DNA from: Bacteroidales bacterium UBA6377
Lineage (GTDB): Bacteria; Bacteroidota; Bacteroidia; Bacteroidales; UBA932
NCBI GenBank assembly: GCA_002438805.1
Contig: DJQV01000015.1
Location: 62,001 to 126,000, forward strand
Reading direction: 5' to 3'
Length of the DNA: 64,000 bases
Numbering within the stretch: the stretch's first letter is position 1; each line of letters opens with the position of its first letter. Shown piece after piece: positions 36,754 through 46,749 of this stretch. The translations under genes and the position numbers were made by a program. The notes below the pieces were generated by a model. It made no database searches. It saw only the letters and a program-made list of their open reading frames with translations, and was not told the DNA's origin.

Positions 36754-38942
36754 AAAAAGCACTTATCGGTTTATTTGTTTTGACTATGGCAATGAGTTGT
36801 GCTAAGACGGTCGAAAGCGGCTACATAGGCCCTTCCGACATCAAGGTTGAAGGTGGGGTGATGACCCCGGAGACCCTGCTCGCGCTCGGAAGGCTCTCCG
36901 ACCCGCAGATCTCACCGGACGGAAGCAGGATTCTATACGGGGTATCCTACACCTCCGTCCCTGACAACCGCAGCTGCCGCAATCTCTTCATCTGCAACGC
37001 CGACGGCTCCGGCAAAGTGCAGCTTACCCGCTACGCCTCATCAGTAAGCAATGCAAGATGGTCCAAGGACGGGTCCAAGATATACTTCATCTTCAAGGGC
37101 CAGATATGGCAGGCCCCTCTCAAGGGCTCAAAGCTTGGCAAGATGCAGAAACTCAGCGACATTCCTGCGGGGGTCAGCGGATTCAGCGTATCCCCTGACG
37201 AGGCCAATGTGATATATGTCAGCAGCATAAAGAACACGGCCCTCCAGCAGCCGTCCGACAACAACCCGGATCTTGACAAGGCGCAGGCCTACGCGACAGA
37301 AGACCTGATGTATCGCCACTGGGACCACTGGGTGACAGAAGTGCCTAGAAGCTATGTGGCCCCTTTCGGCGGAGCCCTCATCACCCCGGACAATTCTTTC
37401 GACATCCTCGGCACGGAGAAGCTCTATGAACTTCCGACCGAGCCTTTCGGAGGCGTCGAGCAGCTCGCATGGGCTCCTGACAGCAGACATATCGCCTACT
37501 CCTGCCGCAAAAAGACGGGGAAGGAATACGCTTTCAGCACCAACAGCTGCATATACATCACCGACATACAGTCCGGACAGACTGTCGATGTCACAACTTC
37601 AGGAGGATATGACACAGATCCCGTATGGAGCGAAGACGGCAAGCACCTCGCATGGATCTCCATGGCACGTGACGGCTACGAGGCTGACCGCCAGAGACTT
37701 ATGTTATGCGATGTGGAACTCGGGGACAGCGTCGTCCTCGGGGCTGCCGTGGAACTCAGCTCCACTTTCGACCATGATGTCGCCGGCCCGGTATGGCACG
37801 GAGACGAGATTTTCTTCAGCTCCCTGGTATCCGAGGGCATACAGGGGATCTTCTGCATCGACCTCAGCGGCGAGGTACAGAGGGTGACAGGAGAGGACTG
37901 GTGGTTCGACTTCGACTCACCATTCGCAGTGCTCGAGAGTGACAAGGGAGTGACCCTTCTCGCCTCTTATGCCAGCCTCAAATTCCCGACGGAACTTGTG
38001 GCCGTGGACATAACCTCGGACGGGACTTCATACAGACAGCTCAGCGACGAGAACGGCCATATAATCAACCAGCTTGACGACATACGCTCCGAGAGCGTTC
38101 TGGTGGAGACCGTGGACCACAAGCAGATGCAATGCTGGATCACCTATCCGCCTCACTTTGACAGCACCAAGGTGTATCCCGCCATCGAAATCGTTCTCGG
38201 CGGGCCTCAAGGCACCAATTCCCAGGACTGGAGCTACCGCTGGTGCTACCGTCTCATGGCCCAGCAGGGCTACATAGTCATCAGACCTAACCGCCGCGGC
38301 ACCACCGCTTTCGGCCAGGCCTGGAAAGAGCAGATCTCCGGCGACTACCCGGGCCTGAACATGCAGGACTACCTCAGCGCCGGACGCTATATCAAGAGCA
38401 AGCCTTACGTAGGCAAGCTCGCCTGCGTGGGGGCCTCCTACGGCGGATATTCAGCCTACATGCTCGAAGGCATGCATGGTGACCTGTACGACTGCTTCAT
38501 AGCCCACGCCGGCATCTTCGACGAGAAAGCCCTCTGGTACACCACAGAAGAGATGTGGTTCGCCAACTGGGACAATGGTGGGCTCACCGAGTACGCCTAC
38601 ACTCCGGGACAGGTCGGCCCTAAGGGCGACGGAATCACATTCGGCGGCATGCAGCAGGCTGGAGCCCCGTACGCAAGCACGGCCAAAGCACGCAAGCACT
38701 ACGCCAACGACCCGTCATCCATGGTCACCAAGTGGCATACGCCTATCTTGTGCATACATGGGATGATGGATTTCCGCATACCGTACACGCAGGGCATGGC
38801 AGCCTTCAATGCCGCACAGATGATGGGCGTGCCTTCTAAGTTTGTCGTGTTCCCGGAAGAGAACCACTGGATACTTCAGCCACAGAATTCTCTCTACTGG
38901 CACAGGGAGTTCTATGGATGGCTTGACAGATGGATGAAATAG
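36750..38942 (+). CDS. S9 family peptidase (prolyl oligopeptidase type), lipoprotein
   Basis: 730 residues. Lipoprotein signal with lipobox AMSC at residues ~14-17. A beta-propeller occupies ~35-440 with recurring S-P-DG blade motifs (DPQISPDGSRILY, ARWSKDGSKIYFI, VWSEDGKHLAWIS). The alpha/beta hydrolase domain has the nucleophile Ser in VGASYGGYSAYM near residue 560, the Asp in HGMMDFRIPYTQ near 670 and the His in PEENHWILQP near 705. It cleaves short peptides, probably dipeptides after Pro or Ala, in the periplasm. Peptide catabolism gene within a repair operon; coupled to recG by ATGA. Confidence 0.93.
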   Translation: MKKALIGLFVLTMAMSCAKTVESGYIGPSDIKVEGGVMTPETLLALGRLSDPQISPDGSRILYGVSYTSVPDNRSCRNLFICNADGSGKVQLTRYASSVSNARWSKDGSKIYFIFKGQIWQAPLKGSKLGKMQKLSDIPAGVSGFSVSPDEANVIYVSSIKNTALQQPSDNNPDLDKAQAYATEDLMYRHWDHWVTEVPRSYVAPFGGALITPDNSFDILGTEKLYELPTEPFGGVEQLAWAPDSRHIAYSCRKKTGKEYAFSTNSCIYITDIQSGQTVDVTTSGGYDTDPVWSEDGKHLAWISMARDGYEADRQRLMLCDVELGDSVVLGAAVELSSTFDHDVAGPVWHGDEIFFSSLVSEGIQGIFCIDLSGEVQRVTGEDWWFDFDSPFAVLESDKGVTLLASYASLKFPTELVAVDITSDGTSYRQLSDENGHIINQLDDIRSESVLVETVDHKQMQCWITYPPHFDSTKVYPAIEIVLGGPQGTNSQDWSYRWCYRLMAQQGYIVIRPNRRGTTAFGQAWKEQISGDYPGLNMQDYLSAGRYIKSKPYVGKLACVGASYGGYSAYMLEGMHGDLYDCFIAHAGIFDEKALWYTTEEMWFANWDNGGLTEYAYTPGQVGPKGDGITFGGMQQAGAPYASTAKARKHYANDPSSMVTKWHTPILCIHGMMDFRIPYTQGMAAFNAAQMMGVPSKFVVFPEENHWILQPQNSLYWHREFYGWLDRWMK

Positions 38943-38943
38943 C

Positions 38944-39723
38944 ATGAAACTCAAAGAAATAATAGGCGCCATCGAAAAGGTGGCGCCGCTTTCCATCCAG
39001 GACGGATTCGACAATTCAGGTCTTCAGATCGGATTTCCCGGGCAGGAGATAAAATCTGTCCTGATATGCCTTGACGTGACGGAGGAAGTGGTCGCAGAGG
39101 CGGAAAGACTCGGATGCCAGCTTATACTCTCCCACCATCCGCTGCTTTTCCATCCGCTCAAAACGGTAAGTAACTCCACGTACCAGCAACGCTGCACTGT
39201 CAGGGCAATAAAGGCCGGGATCGCCATATACTCGGCACACACCAGTCTGGACAATGCGCGAGGAGGAGTCAACTACAAGATTGCAGATGTCATAGGGATG
39301 GACGGGCTCTCATGGCTCTCGGCGAAAGAGGGCTCTGACGCCGGCTCCGGAGTGATCGGAAATCTGCGAGACCCCATGACAGACAATGAGTTCCTGCTGA
39401 TGCTCAAGGATAGATTCGGCGTGACCGCGCTCCGCCACTCGGGCACTTCAGGCAAGGAAATAAGGAAAGTGGCCGTCTGCGGTGGGGCCGGGGCATTCCT
39501 GCTTCCTGAAGCCATCCGCAAAGAGGCGGACTGCTTCGTCTGCGGAGAATTTCACTATCACGATTATTTCGAAAACTCAGGCGTGCTCCTGGCGGAACTC
39601 GGCCACTATGAAAGCGAGCAGTTCACCCAAATTCTCCTGCTTGACATCATGACGGACGCATTCCCGGAGATTCAGGCAAGGATCACAAAGACCTGTACAA
39701 ACCCCATAAATTGCCTTATATGA
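38944..39723 (+). CDS. Nif3-like dinuclear metal-centre protein
   Basis: 259 residues. Nif3/DUF34 proteins form hexameric toroids with two metal ions; the biochemical role is unsettled. Metal ligands visible: ILSHHPLLFH near residue 62, SAHTSLDNARGGVN near 98, and the C-terminal CGEFHYHDYFENSG near 198. At 259 residues it is the short form lacking the ~100-residue PII-like insert that many Bacteroidota homologues have. Overlaps the thioesterase gene by ATGA. Confidence 0.92.
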   Translation: MKLKEIIGAIEKVAPLSIQDGFDNSGLQIGFPGQEIKSVLICLDVTEEVVAEAERLGCQLILSHHPLLFHPLKTVSNSTYQQRCTVRAIKAGIAIYSAHTSLDNARGGVNYKIADVIGMDGLSWLSAKEGSDAGSGVIGNLRDPMTDNEFLLMLKDRFGVTALRHSGTSGKEIRKVAVCGGAGAFLLPEAIRKEADCFVCGEFHYHDYFENSGVLLAELGHYESEQFTQILLLDIMTDAFPEIQARITKTCTNPINCLI

Positions 39724-40460
39724 ACAGCAAATACTCCCAAGACAGCATCGTAAGCTGCTATATGTCAGACTGTCACCACATTCTAAGGCCCGAATCATTC
39801 CTCGACCTCGCACAGCAGATGGCGGTCAAGGCGGCACAGGTCCAGAGCTTCAGCGATGATGCGCTCAAGGCACACGACTGCGCATGGATACTCGCGAGGA
39901 TGCAGACCAGATTCGAGAGGAAGGTCCGCTTCGATGAAAAGATACATCTCGACACCTGGCACCGTGGACTGGACGGACTCTACTTCATCCGCGATTATCA
40001 GCTCAAGGATTCCGAAGGCCTGGTGGCCGTCAACTCCACCAGTTCCTGGATTGTGATGAACCTTGAAAGCCGAAGGATATGCCGTGGCGAAGAAGTGATG
40101 TCGCTTATCCCGTCTGAATCACAGAGCAGTGACAAGGCCATCGAATCGCCATGTCCCAAGATCGCGTTTCCTAAAGGGGCGGAACTCAAGAAAATCGGCA
40201 CCCATCGTGTAAACTGGTCCGATGTTGACTATAACGGGCATGCCAACAATGTCAAATACACCGTATGGGCACTCGACAACCTCCCGCAGGACCTTGTCTT
40301 CGGACATTTCCTTAAGGAGGTGAGTGTCAATTTCAACAAGGAGGCCCGTCAGGGCGACACGGTGACGCTTTACCACACCGAAAGCGAAGGCAGCCACATA
40401 GTCGAGGGCCGGTGCGGAGACCATCAGGTCTTCATCGAAAAACTCGTCTTCGAGCCTTAG
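39720..40460 (+). CDS. Acyl-ACP thioesterase
   Basis: 246 residues, two hot-dog domains. The N-terminal one starts with YMSDCHHILRPESFLDLAQQMA, and the RVNWSDVDYNGHANNVKYTVWALDNL near residue 165 is the plant FatA/B-like substrate loop (DxNxHxNN) with catalytic Asn and His. It releases fatty acids from acyl carrier protein. ATG at 39720 overlaps the Nif3 stop. The gene ends 4 bases inside the convergent helicase gene. Confidence 0.9.
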   Translation: MNSKYSQDSIVSCYMSDCHHILRPESFLDLAQQMAVKAAQVQSFSDDALKAHDCAWILARMQTRFERKVRFDEKIHLDTWHRGLDGLYFIRDYQLKDSEGLVAVNSTSSWIVMNLESRRICRGEEVMSLIPSESQSSDKAIESPCPKIAFPKGAELKKIGTHRVNWSDVDYNGHANNVKYTVWALDNLPQDLVFGHFLKEVSVNFNKEARQGDTVTLYHTESEGSHIVEGRCGDHQVFIEKLVFEP

Positions 40461-42829
40461 GCCTTAAGGGGTCTTATCTTGGCATACTTGAGCAGCAGAA
40501 GTTTCTCTCCGTGAAGGTCGAATTTGATATGAGCTTTCATATCAGGGGCCGTCCCGGAGAGATTCAGTATTGTACCGGCACCGAAACGGTTGTGCTCTAT
40601 TCTCTCTCCGACACGCAGTTGCGTCATGTCAACTCCCTTGAAATCCGGATCAGGCTCAGGCAGGGACGGACGGGACGGGCCTGCCTGGCGGGCAGGGAAA
40701 GCCGCTGCTTTCCCGACAGGACGCTCCCGGCGCTCATACATGACACGGGAGGATTTGCCATAATCTCCGGGAGAGTTGCTCTGGATGCGGTCCAGCCTGC
40801 CACCGGTGAAGCGTGACCCGAAGCCGCCCCACTCATGTCTTACTCCGCTGTCATCAAAATCAGCCTCCTCCAGAGGGTTCTCTATATATGAAGGGTCTAT
40901 CTCCTTGATAAATCGGGACGGGGAATTGGATTCGTGCTTGCCGTTCCGCATGCGTGTGCCGGCAAACGACAGTGAAAGGGCCTTGCCGGCCCTGGTCACA
41001 GCCACGTAGAACAGGCGGCGCTCCTCTTCAAGATTCTGCTTGGTGGCGAGCATGGAAAGGCTCGGGAAAAGGTTCTCCTCCATGCCGGCCACAAACACGT
41101 ATGGGAACTCCAGGCCCTTGGCTGAATGCACCGTCATCAGAGCCACTTTATTGTCTTCATCCCCCTCGGAGACATCGACATTGCTCAGAAGTGACACATT
41201 CTCAAGGAAATCATCGAGCGTCACGGTGCCGAGCGGCTCGTCAGCCCCTTCCGCCTCCATCTCCCTCTCCTCGATAAAGGATGACACCGAGTTTAGAAGT
41301 TCATCAAGGTTCGACACCCTTGAAAGCCCCTCGATGCTCGTGTCCGCCTTGTAGGAGGCGTACAGGCCGCTCTTCTCGGCTATCATGACCGCCAGTTCAT
41401 GGGCGTCCGTCGAGCTGACCATTTCCGAGAGACCTTTTATCATGGTGCAGAACGGCACCACCTTGGCAACTTTGAGCGCCGCCTCGAAGAGCGGCACTCC
41501 GGCAGCGGCAGCTGCCGACTCGACAAGCCGGAAAGTGGTGTCCCCGATCCCCCTGGCAGGCTTGTTGACCACCCTCCTGAACGACTCGTCATCGGAGGGG
41601 TTGACAACCAGTTTGAAATATGCCATCATGTCCTTGACCTCGGCACGGTCGAAGAACGAGTTGCCGGAGTAGATCATATATGGTATGTTGCGCCTTCGCA
41701 GCTGTTCCTCCAGGACACGCGACTGGGAGTTGGTCCGGTAGAGGATGGCGAAGTCCTTGTACCGGCACTGGTCCTGCCGCATCCTGGATATGATCCCGGA
41801 CACGATCGACACCGCCTCGTCCTGTTCGGTGTAGGCCTTGAGCAGCTTTATCTTCTCCCCGGTCCCGCCCACGGCATAGCATTTTTTGGGGATGCGCCCG
41901 TCGTTGTGCTCGATGAGGGAGTTGGCGGCGTCCACGATGGTGGAGGTGGAACGGTAGTTGCGCTCCAGCCGGAACACATGGCACTCGGGGTAGTCTTTCT
42001 TGAAATTGAGGATGTTCTCGATCTTCGCACCGCGGAAGGCATATATGGACTGGCTGTCGTCCCCGACCACGCAGATGTTGTGGTGAAACTGGGCCAGTTT
42101 CTTGAGTATCAGGTACTGGGCATAGTTGGTGTCCTGGTACTCGTCCACCATTATATAGGAGAAGCGGTCCGCGATTGCGGCGAGCGCGTCCTTGTTGTCC
42201 CGCAGGAGATAGTTCATGTTCAGCAGGATGTCATCGAAATCCATGACCCCGGCTGTCTTGAGCTTCTTCTGGTAGAGTTCGTACAGGTCGCACATCCGGG
42301 GCTTGCGGCTGTGGGAGTCGGAGACCATGAGCTCGGGGCTGTTGCGGTAGCCCTGGACCGTGACGAGGTTGTTCTTGGCCATCGATATGCGGGAAAGGAC
42401 TTCCTTGGGCTTGTAGATCTTGTCGTCCAGGCCAAGCTCCTTGATGCAGGCCTTGACCGCGCTGGTGGAGTCGGACGTGTCGTAGATGGTGAATCTCTCC
42501 GGGTAGCCAAGGGCGGCGGCGTATTCCCTGAGGAAACGCACGAACACCGAGTGGAAGGTCCCCATCACGAGCCTGCGCGCCGTGCGCTCCCCCACCATGT
42601 CGGCGATCCTCGACTTCATTTCCCCGGCGGCCTTCTTGGTAAAGGTCAGCGCGAGGATGCGCGAGGCTTCGACGCCCGAGGCCAAAATGTATGCTATTCT
42701 GCTTGTGAGTACTCTGGTCTTGCCGGAACCCGCGCCCGCGACTATGAGCACAGGGCCGTCAACACACTCCACAGCCCTTCTCTGCTCTTCATTCAGTCCC
42801 TCCAGGACCGCTTTCACTTTATCCTCCAT
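40457..42829 (-). CDS. UvrD/PcrA-type superfamily 1 helicase
   Basis: 790 residues. A 3'-5' DNA helicase for repair and removal of RecA from DNA. Motif I is VAGAGSGKTRVLTSRIAYIL near residue 29, motif Ia LALTFTKKAAGEM, motif II DEYQDTN near 230, motif III GDDSQSIYAFRGA, motif IV FRLERNYRS, motif V MTVHSAKGLEFPYVFVAG near 560 and motif VI RRLFYVAVTRA. The C-terminal ~120 residues end in a small tudor-like element with GERIEHNRFGAGTIL, usual in PcrA. Transcribed divergently from nqrA; a -7-like TAATTTCG lies just before the start codon. Confidence 0.95.
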   Translation of the reverse strand: MEDKVKAVLEGLNEEQRRAVECVDGPVLIVAGAGSGKTRVLTSRIAYILASGVEASRILALTFTKKAAGEMKSRIADMVGERTARRLVMGTFHSVFVRFLREYAAALGYPERFTIYDTSDSTSAVKACIKELGLDDKIYKPKEVLSRISMAKNNLVTVQGYRNSPELMVSDSHSRKPRMCDLYELYQKKLKTAGVMDFDDILLNMNYLLRDNKDALAAIADRFSYIMVDEYQDTNYAQYLILKKLAQFHHNICVVGDDSQSIYAFRGAKIENILNFKKDYPECHVFRLERNYRSTSTIVDAANSLIEHNDGRIPKKCYAVGGTGEKIKLLKAYTEQDEAVSIVSGIISRMRQDQCRYKDFAILYRTNSQSRVLEEQLRRRNIPYMIYSGNSFFDRAEVKDMMAYFKLVVNPSDDESFRRVVNKPARGIGDTTFRLVESAAAAAGVPLFEAALKVAKVVPFCTMIKGLSEMVSSTDAHELAVMIAEKSGLYASYKADTSIEGLSRVSNLDELLNSVSSFIEEREMEAEGADEPLGTVTLDDFLENVSLLSNVDVSEGDEDNKVALMTVHSAKGLEFPYVFVAGMEENLFPSLSMLATKQNLEEERRLFYVAVTRAGKALSLSFAGTRMRNGKHESNSPSRFIKEIDPSYIENPLEEADFDDSGVRHEWGGFGSRFTGGRLDRIQSNSPGDYGKSSRVMYERRERPVGKAAAFPARQAGPSRPSLPEPDPDFKGVDMTQLRVGERIEHNRFGAGTILNLSGTAPDMKAHIKFDLHGEKLLLLKYAKIRPLKA

Positions 42830-42900
42830 AACACCGCGAAATTACGAAAAAATGAGTAAATTCGCAGCGCATTTGCAAATCATATTAACGTCATACTCAA

Positions 42901-44259
42901 ATGTCACAAACCATCGTTTTGAAAAAGGGTCTGAACATCCCTATCACGGGGGAAGCGGAACTTCGTGTCTCCAAGGCGATTGCTCCGGGCATTGTGGCGG
43001 TCTGCCCTACCGACTTCAAGGGTCTTCTTCCAAGGCTTCTGGTCAAGGAGGGGGATCCTGTGCTCTGCGGTTCTCCTGTCATTGCCGACAAGAAGAACCC
43101 GGACATTCTCCTCACCTCTCCGGTCAGCGGAACGGTAAAGGAGCTCGTCAGGGGCGACAAGCGCAAGCTGCTCGCAGTCCTGATCGAGGCTGACAGCCAG
43201 AACAGGAGCGTAAACTTCGGAGCGAAAGACGTCTCCACCCTCAAGGCGGACGACGTGCTCGGAGCAATCCTCAAGAGCGGCCTCTGGCCTTGGCTCGTCC
43301 AGCGCCCTTACGGCATCATCGCCGACCCGGCCGCAAGGCCGAAGGCCATCTTCGTATCCGCGTTCAACACGGCCCCTCTTGCCGCCGATGCAGAATTCTG
43401 CCACGCCGGCGACCTTAAAGCTATTCAAGCCGGGGCTGACGCTCTCGGAAAGCTCACCGACGGAGGCGTGCATGTCTCCCTGGACGCTTCAAGAGAGCAC
43501 AGCGAATTCACCAGACTAAGCGGTGTGAAGCTGCACAGCTTCAAGGGCAAGCACCCGGCAGGCAATGTGGGAGTGCAGATTAGCCACATCGCCCCGATAC
43601 AGAAGGGAGAGACAGTCTGGACAATCTCTCTCGAAGGTCTGGCGGCCATCGGCAGACTCTTCACCAAGGGAGTCTACGACGTGCGCCGCAAGGTCGCGGT
43701 CTGCGGCCCTATGGCTATCGAGCCGTCTTACATCGAGACTGTCCCGGGCATGCCTCTCAAGGAGCTGGCCCCGTACTACGGCGGCGTCCCTGACGGCATC
43801 CGCTTCATAAGCGGCGATGTCCTCTCCGGTGAGAACAAGGGAGCGGACGGCTATCTGAGGTATTTCGATGAGCAGGTGACCCTCATCCGTGAGGGATACG
43901 AAAAGGAGCTCCTCGGCTGGGCCCGCCCGATAAGGCACAGGGAATTCAGCACCGACCGCTGCTACTTCTCATGGCTCACCCCGTGGAAGAAATACGACAT
44001 GGACACCAACCTCCACGGAGGCGCGCGCGCCTTCCTGATGAATGACGGATATTATGCCAAGGTTCTCCCTATGGACATCTACCCGATCTATCTCACCAAG
44101 GCCTGTCTTGCCGGCGACATCGACAAGATGGAGCAGTTCGGCATCTACGAAGTTCTTCCGGAGGATCTCGCGACCTGCGAGTTCATCGACCCGAGCAAGA
44201 ACAACATCCAGGACATCATATCAAAGGGCATAGACCTTATGCTCAAGGAAATGGCTTAA
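42901..44259 (+). CDS. nqrA: Na+-translocating NADH:quinone reductase subunit A
   Basis: 452 residues, the first gene of a complete nqrABCDEF operon. NqrA is the cytoplasmic subunit. The start reads MSQTIVLKKGLNIPITGEAE, and HPAGNVGVQISHIAPI near 215 and DLATCEFIDPSKNN near 425 are typical. It lies 71 bases from the divergent helicase gene. The promoter is not obvious; TAAATTCG at 42857-42864 is the best candidate. The four-base gap to nqrB carries an AAAGG. Confidence 0.95.
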   Translation: MSQTIVLKKGLNIPITGEAELRVSKAIAPGIVAVCPTDFKGLLPRLLVKEGDPVLCGSPVIADKKNPDILLTSPVSGTVKELVRGDKRKLLAVLIEADSQNRSVNFGAKDVSTLKADDVLGAILKSGLWPWLVQRPYGIIADPAARPKAIFVSAFNTAPLAADAEFCHAGDLKAIQAGADALGKLTDGGVHVSLDASREHSEFTRLSGVKLHSFKGKHPAGNVGVQISHIAPIQKGETVWTISLEGLAAIGRLFTKGVYDVRRKVAVCGPMAIEPSYIETVPGMPLKELAPYYGGVPDGIRFISGDVLSGENKGADGYLRYFDEQVTLIREGYEKELLGWARPIRHREFSTDRCYFSWLTPWKKYDMDTNLHGGARAFLMNDGYYAKVLPMDIYPIYLTKACLAGDIDKMEQFGIYEVLPEDLATCEFIDPSKNNIQDIISKGIDLMLKEMA

Positions 44260-44263
44260 AGGT

Positions 44264-45379
44264 ATGAACAAGATTTTTGAAAAAGGCGGCAAATTATATT
44301 GGCTGCACTCAACAGTTGACGCTTTTGAGACATTCCTGCACGTGCCGGGTACTGTGACCCTCAAGGGTTCGCACGTCCGCGACGCCATCGATCTCAAGCG
44401 TATCCTCATCGTCGTGCTCGTGGCGGCGGCGCCTGCGGCCCTGTTCGGAATGTGGAACGTGGGCTACCAGCACAGCCTGGCCATCGGCAACACGGGGATC
44501 GACATCCTCGGCAACTTCTGGTACGGATTCCTGAAGGTCCTGCCTCTCTATCTCGTATCCTACATCGTGGGACTCGGCATCGAATTCGCTTCCAGCCAGA
44601 TCCGCGGCGAGGAGGTCAGTGAGGGCTACCTCGTTTCAGGATTCTTCATCCCTCTCATCGTCCCGGTGGACATCCCTCTGTGGATGCTGGCGATCGCCGT
44701 GGCTTTCGCTGTCATCTTCGGCAAGGAGGTGTTCGGAGGCACAGGCATGAACATCTGGAACCCGGCGCTTCTCACCCGCGCCTTCCTCTTCTTCTCCTAC
44801 CCTAACTATATGTCCGGCTCCAACTGCTGGATCTCATACAGGCCGGGAGAGAAGCTTGTGGACGGCTTCACGGGAGCCACTCCGCTCGCCCTTGACGGGG
44901 CAAGCGCCCAGTACGGCACCGGATTCTGGGATCTTTTCATCGGCACCGTTCCGGGATCAGTCGGCGAGACTTCAGTGATAGCCATCCTGCTCGGCGCCAT
45001 CGTCCTTATATGGACAGGAGTGGCCAGCTGGAAGATCATGGCCGGGAGCATCGCGGGCGCCCTGCTCGTAGGCTTCATAGGAGATCTGTGCGGCGCCACC
45101 ACCATCCCTTGCTACATGCAGCTTCTTTACGGCGGCTTCGCCTTCGGTACGGTCTTCATGGCCACAGACCCGGTGACCTCAGCCCAGACCGAATGCGGCA
45201 AATGGATCTACGGCCTGCTTGTTGGCGCCCTGTGCGTGATGGTGCGCCTGTTCAACCCGGGATATGTCGAAGGCATGATGCTCGCCATCCTGCTGTGCAA
45301 CACCTTCGCTCCGCTGATCGACTACATAGTAGTGAACCTGCACACTTCACGCAAGGCTAAAAAACTTAAAGTCGCATAG
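44264..45379 (+). CDS. nqrB: Na+-translocating NADH:quinone reductase subunit B
   Basis: 371 residues, an integral membrane subunit with about eight to ten helices. The FMN-linking Thr is in GFTGATPLALDG near residue 215 (S/TGAT motif). It is shorter than the Vibrio protein (about 415). NqrB carries covalent FMN and riboflavin and is thought to hold part of the Na+ path. Confidence 0.95.
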   Translation: MNKIFEKGGKLYWLHSTVDAFETFLHVPGTVTLKGSHVRDAIDLKRILIVVLVAAAPAALFGMWNVGYQHSLAIGNTGIDILGNFWYGFLKVLPLYLVSYIVGLGIEFASSQIRGEEVSEGYLVSGFFIPLIVPVDIPLWMLAIAVAFAVIFGKEVFGGTGMNIWNPALLTRAFLFFSYPNYMSGSNCWISYRPGEKLVDGFTGATPLALDGASAQYGTGFWDLFIGTVPGSVGETSVIAILLGAIVLIWTGVASWKIMAGSIAGALLVGFIGDLCGATTIPCYMQLLYGGFAFGTVFMATDPVTSAQTECGKWIYGLLVGALCVMVRLFNPGYVEGMMLAILLCNTFAPLIDYIVVNLHTSRKAKKLKVA

Positions 45380-45381
45380 AT

Positions 45382-46131
45382 ATGAATACCAACAGCAATG
45401 TCTATACAGTCATCTACACGACGGTGATCGTCGTCATCGTCGCAGCGGTGCTCGCTTTTGCCGCGATGACGCTCAAGCCTATGCAGACTGCAAATGTGAA
45501 AGCTGACACCATCTCCCAGATCCTGACAGCCGCACAGGTCGGAACCAAGGCGGAACTCTCCTCCATGGGCAACGATGCCGTCCTTACAAAGTACTCCGAG
45601 CAGATAGCAGAAGCGTTCGCGGTCAACGCGGCCGGCGACAAGATCAAGGACCTCGGCATAAGCAAGGACAACATCGAACTTATCGACAACTTCAAGCCTC
45701 AGGATCTCGCCATCAAGGCAGGTACCGACGCCGTGCTCCCGGTATATGTGTTCAAGTCAGGAGTGACGGTCATTCCTGTCTACGGAGCAGGCCTCTGGGG
45801 CCCTATATGGGGGTACATAGCCCTGCAGCCTGACCATCGGACCATCGCCGGCGCATATTTCGACCACGCTAGCGAGACCCCAGGCCTCGGAGCCAAGATC
45901 AAGGACGACCCGGACTTCCAGGCCGAATTCATCGGCAAGACGCTCAATCTCGATGACGCATCGGACCTTTTCGACATCGTAAAGGGCGGAGCTCCAGAGG
46001 GTGACGACCACGCGGTCGATGCCATCACCGGGGCCACCATGACCTGCAACGGCCTCAACAAGGCCATCAACGTCTGGGCCGGGGCTTATGCGGGATACCT
46101 CAAAAAAGCGACTACAAGTACGGAGGAATAA
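45382..46131 (+). CDS. nqrC: Na+-translocating NADH:quinone reductase subunit C
   Basis: 249 residues. One N-terminal membrane helix (~10-30) and a periplasmic FMN-binding domain with the flavinylation motif DAITGATMTCNG near residue 212 (Thr carries FMN) and a GLWGPIWGYIAL segment near 135. Two bases after nqrB. Followed three bases later by nqrD. Confidence 0.95.
   Translation: MNTNSNVYTVIYTTVIVVIVAAVLAFAAMTLKPMQTANVKADTISQILTAAQVGTKAELSSMGNDAVLTKYSEQIAEAFAVNAAGDKIKDLGISKDNIELIDNFKPQDLAIKAGTDAVLPVYVFKSGVTVIPVYGAGLWGPIWGYIALQPDHRTIAGAYFDHASETPGLGAKIKDDPDFQAEFIGKTLNLDDASDLFDIVKGGAPEGDDHAVDAITGATMTCNGLNKAINVWAGAYAGYLKKATTSTEE
46122..46127 (+). promoter_or_regulatory. Shine-Dalgarno-like site before nqrD
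   Basis: GGAGGA within the last codons of nqrC, seven bases before the nqrD ATG at 46135. Strong matches to the anti-SD are rare elsewhere in this window. Confidence 0.5.
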
Positions 46132-46134
46132 GTT

Positions 46135-46737
46135 ATGAGCAATCTTAAAGAAACAATCCTCAACCCGATACTCAAGGGTAACCCGATCACCGTCCTGGTG
46201 CTCGGAATATGCTCCTCGCTTGCGGTAACGGTACAGCTCAAGGGAGCCCTCGTGATGGGCCTGTCCGTGATGATTGTCACCGGACTGTCAAGTTTCGTCG
46301 TATCACTCATGCGCAACACCATCCCTAACCGGGTCCGCATCATCGTGCAGCTCGTGGTGGTGGCGCTCATGGTGATCCTGGTGGACCAGTTCCTAAAGGC
46401 ATACTCCTACTCAATCGAGAAGCAGCTGTCCGTATACTTCGGACTCATCATCACAAACTGTATCGTGATGGGACGCATCGAGGCTTTCGCCCTCGGCAAC
46501 AAGCCGATCCCGTCCCTGCTTGATGGTCTTGCCAACGGATTCGGCTACGCGCTGATCCTTATCATCGTGGCCTTTTTCCGCGAACTTCTCGGAAGCGGCA
46601 CCTTGCTCGGATTCCAGGTCCTGCCTGCCGGCTACATCGCCAACAATCTCGTCATCCTTCCTCCTTTCGCCCTCATCCTTCTGGGATGCATAATCTGGAT
46701 CCAGAGGGCCTGCGACAAGGATCTTCAGGAAAAATAA
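46135..46737 (+). CDS. nqrD: Na+-translocating NADH:quinone reductase subunit D
   Basis: 200 residues, about six membrane helices. NqrD and NqrE form a pseudo-twofold pair that binds a [2Fe-2S] centre in the membrane; the Cys in LVVVALMVIL-neighbouring helices and TNCIVMGRIEAFAL near residue 105 is the conserved one. Begins three bases after nqrC. Confidence 0.95.
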   Translation: MSNLKETILNPILKGNPITVLVLGICSSLAVTVQLKGALVMGLSVMIVTGLSSFVVSLMRNTIPNRVRIIVQLVVVALMVILVDQFLKAYSYSIEKQLSVYFGLIITNCIVMGRIEAFALGNKPIPSLLDGLANGFGYALILIIVAFFRELLGSGTLLGFQVLPAGYIANNLVILPPFALILLGCIIWIQRACDKDLQEK

Positions 46738-46749
46738 CAGCGACGCTCT

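Noticed and set aside
41399..42859. Long antisense frame (about 486 codons) opposite the UvrD-type helicase
   Set aside because: The sense strand carries every SF1 helicase motif; the antisense frame has no recognisable feature.
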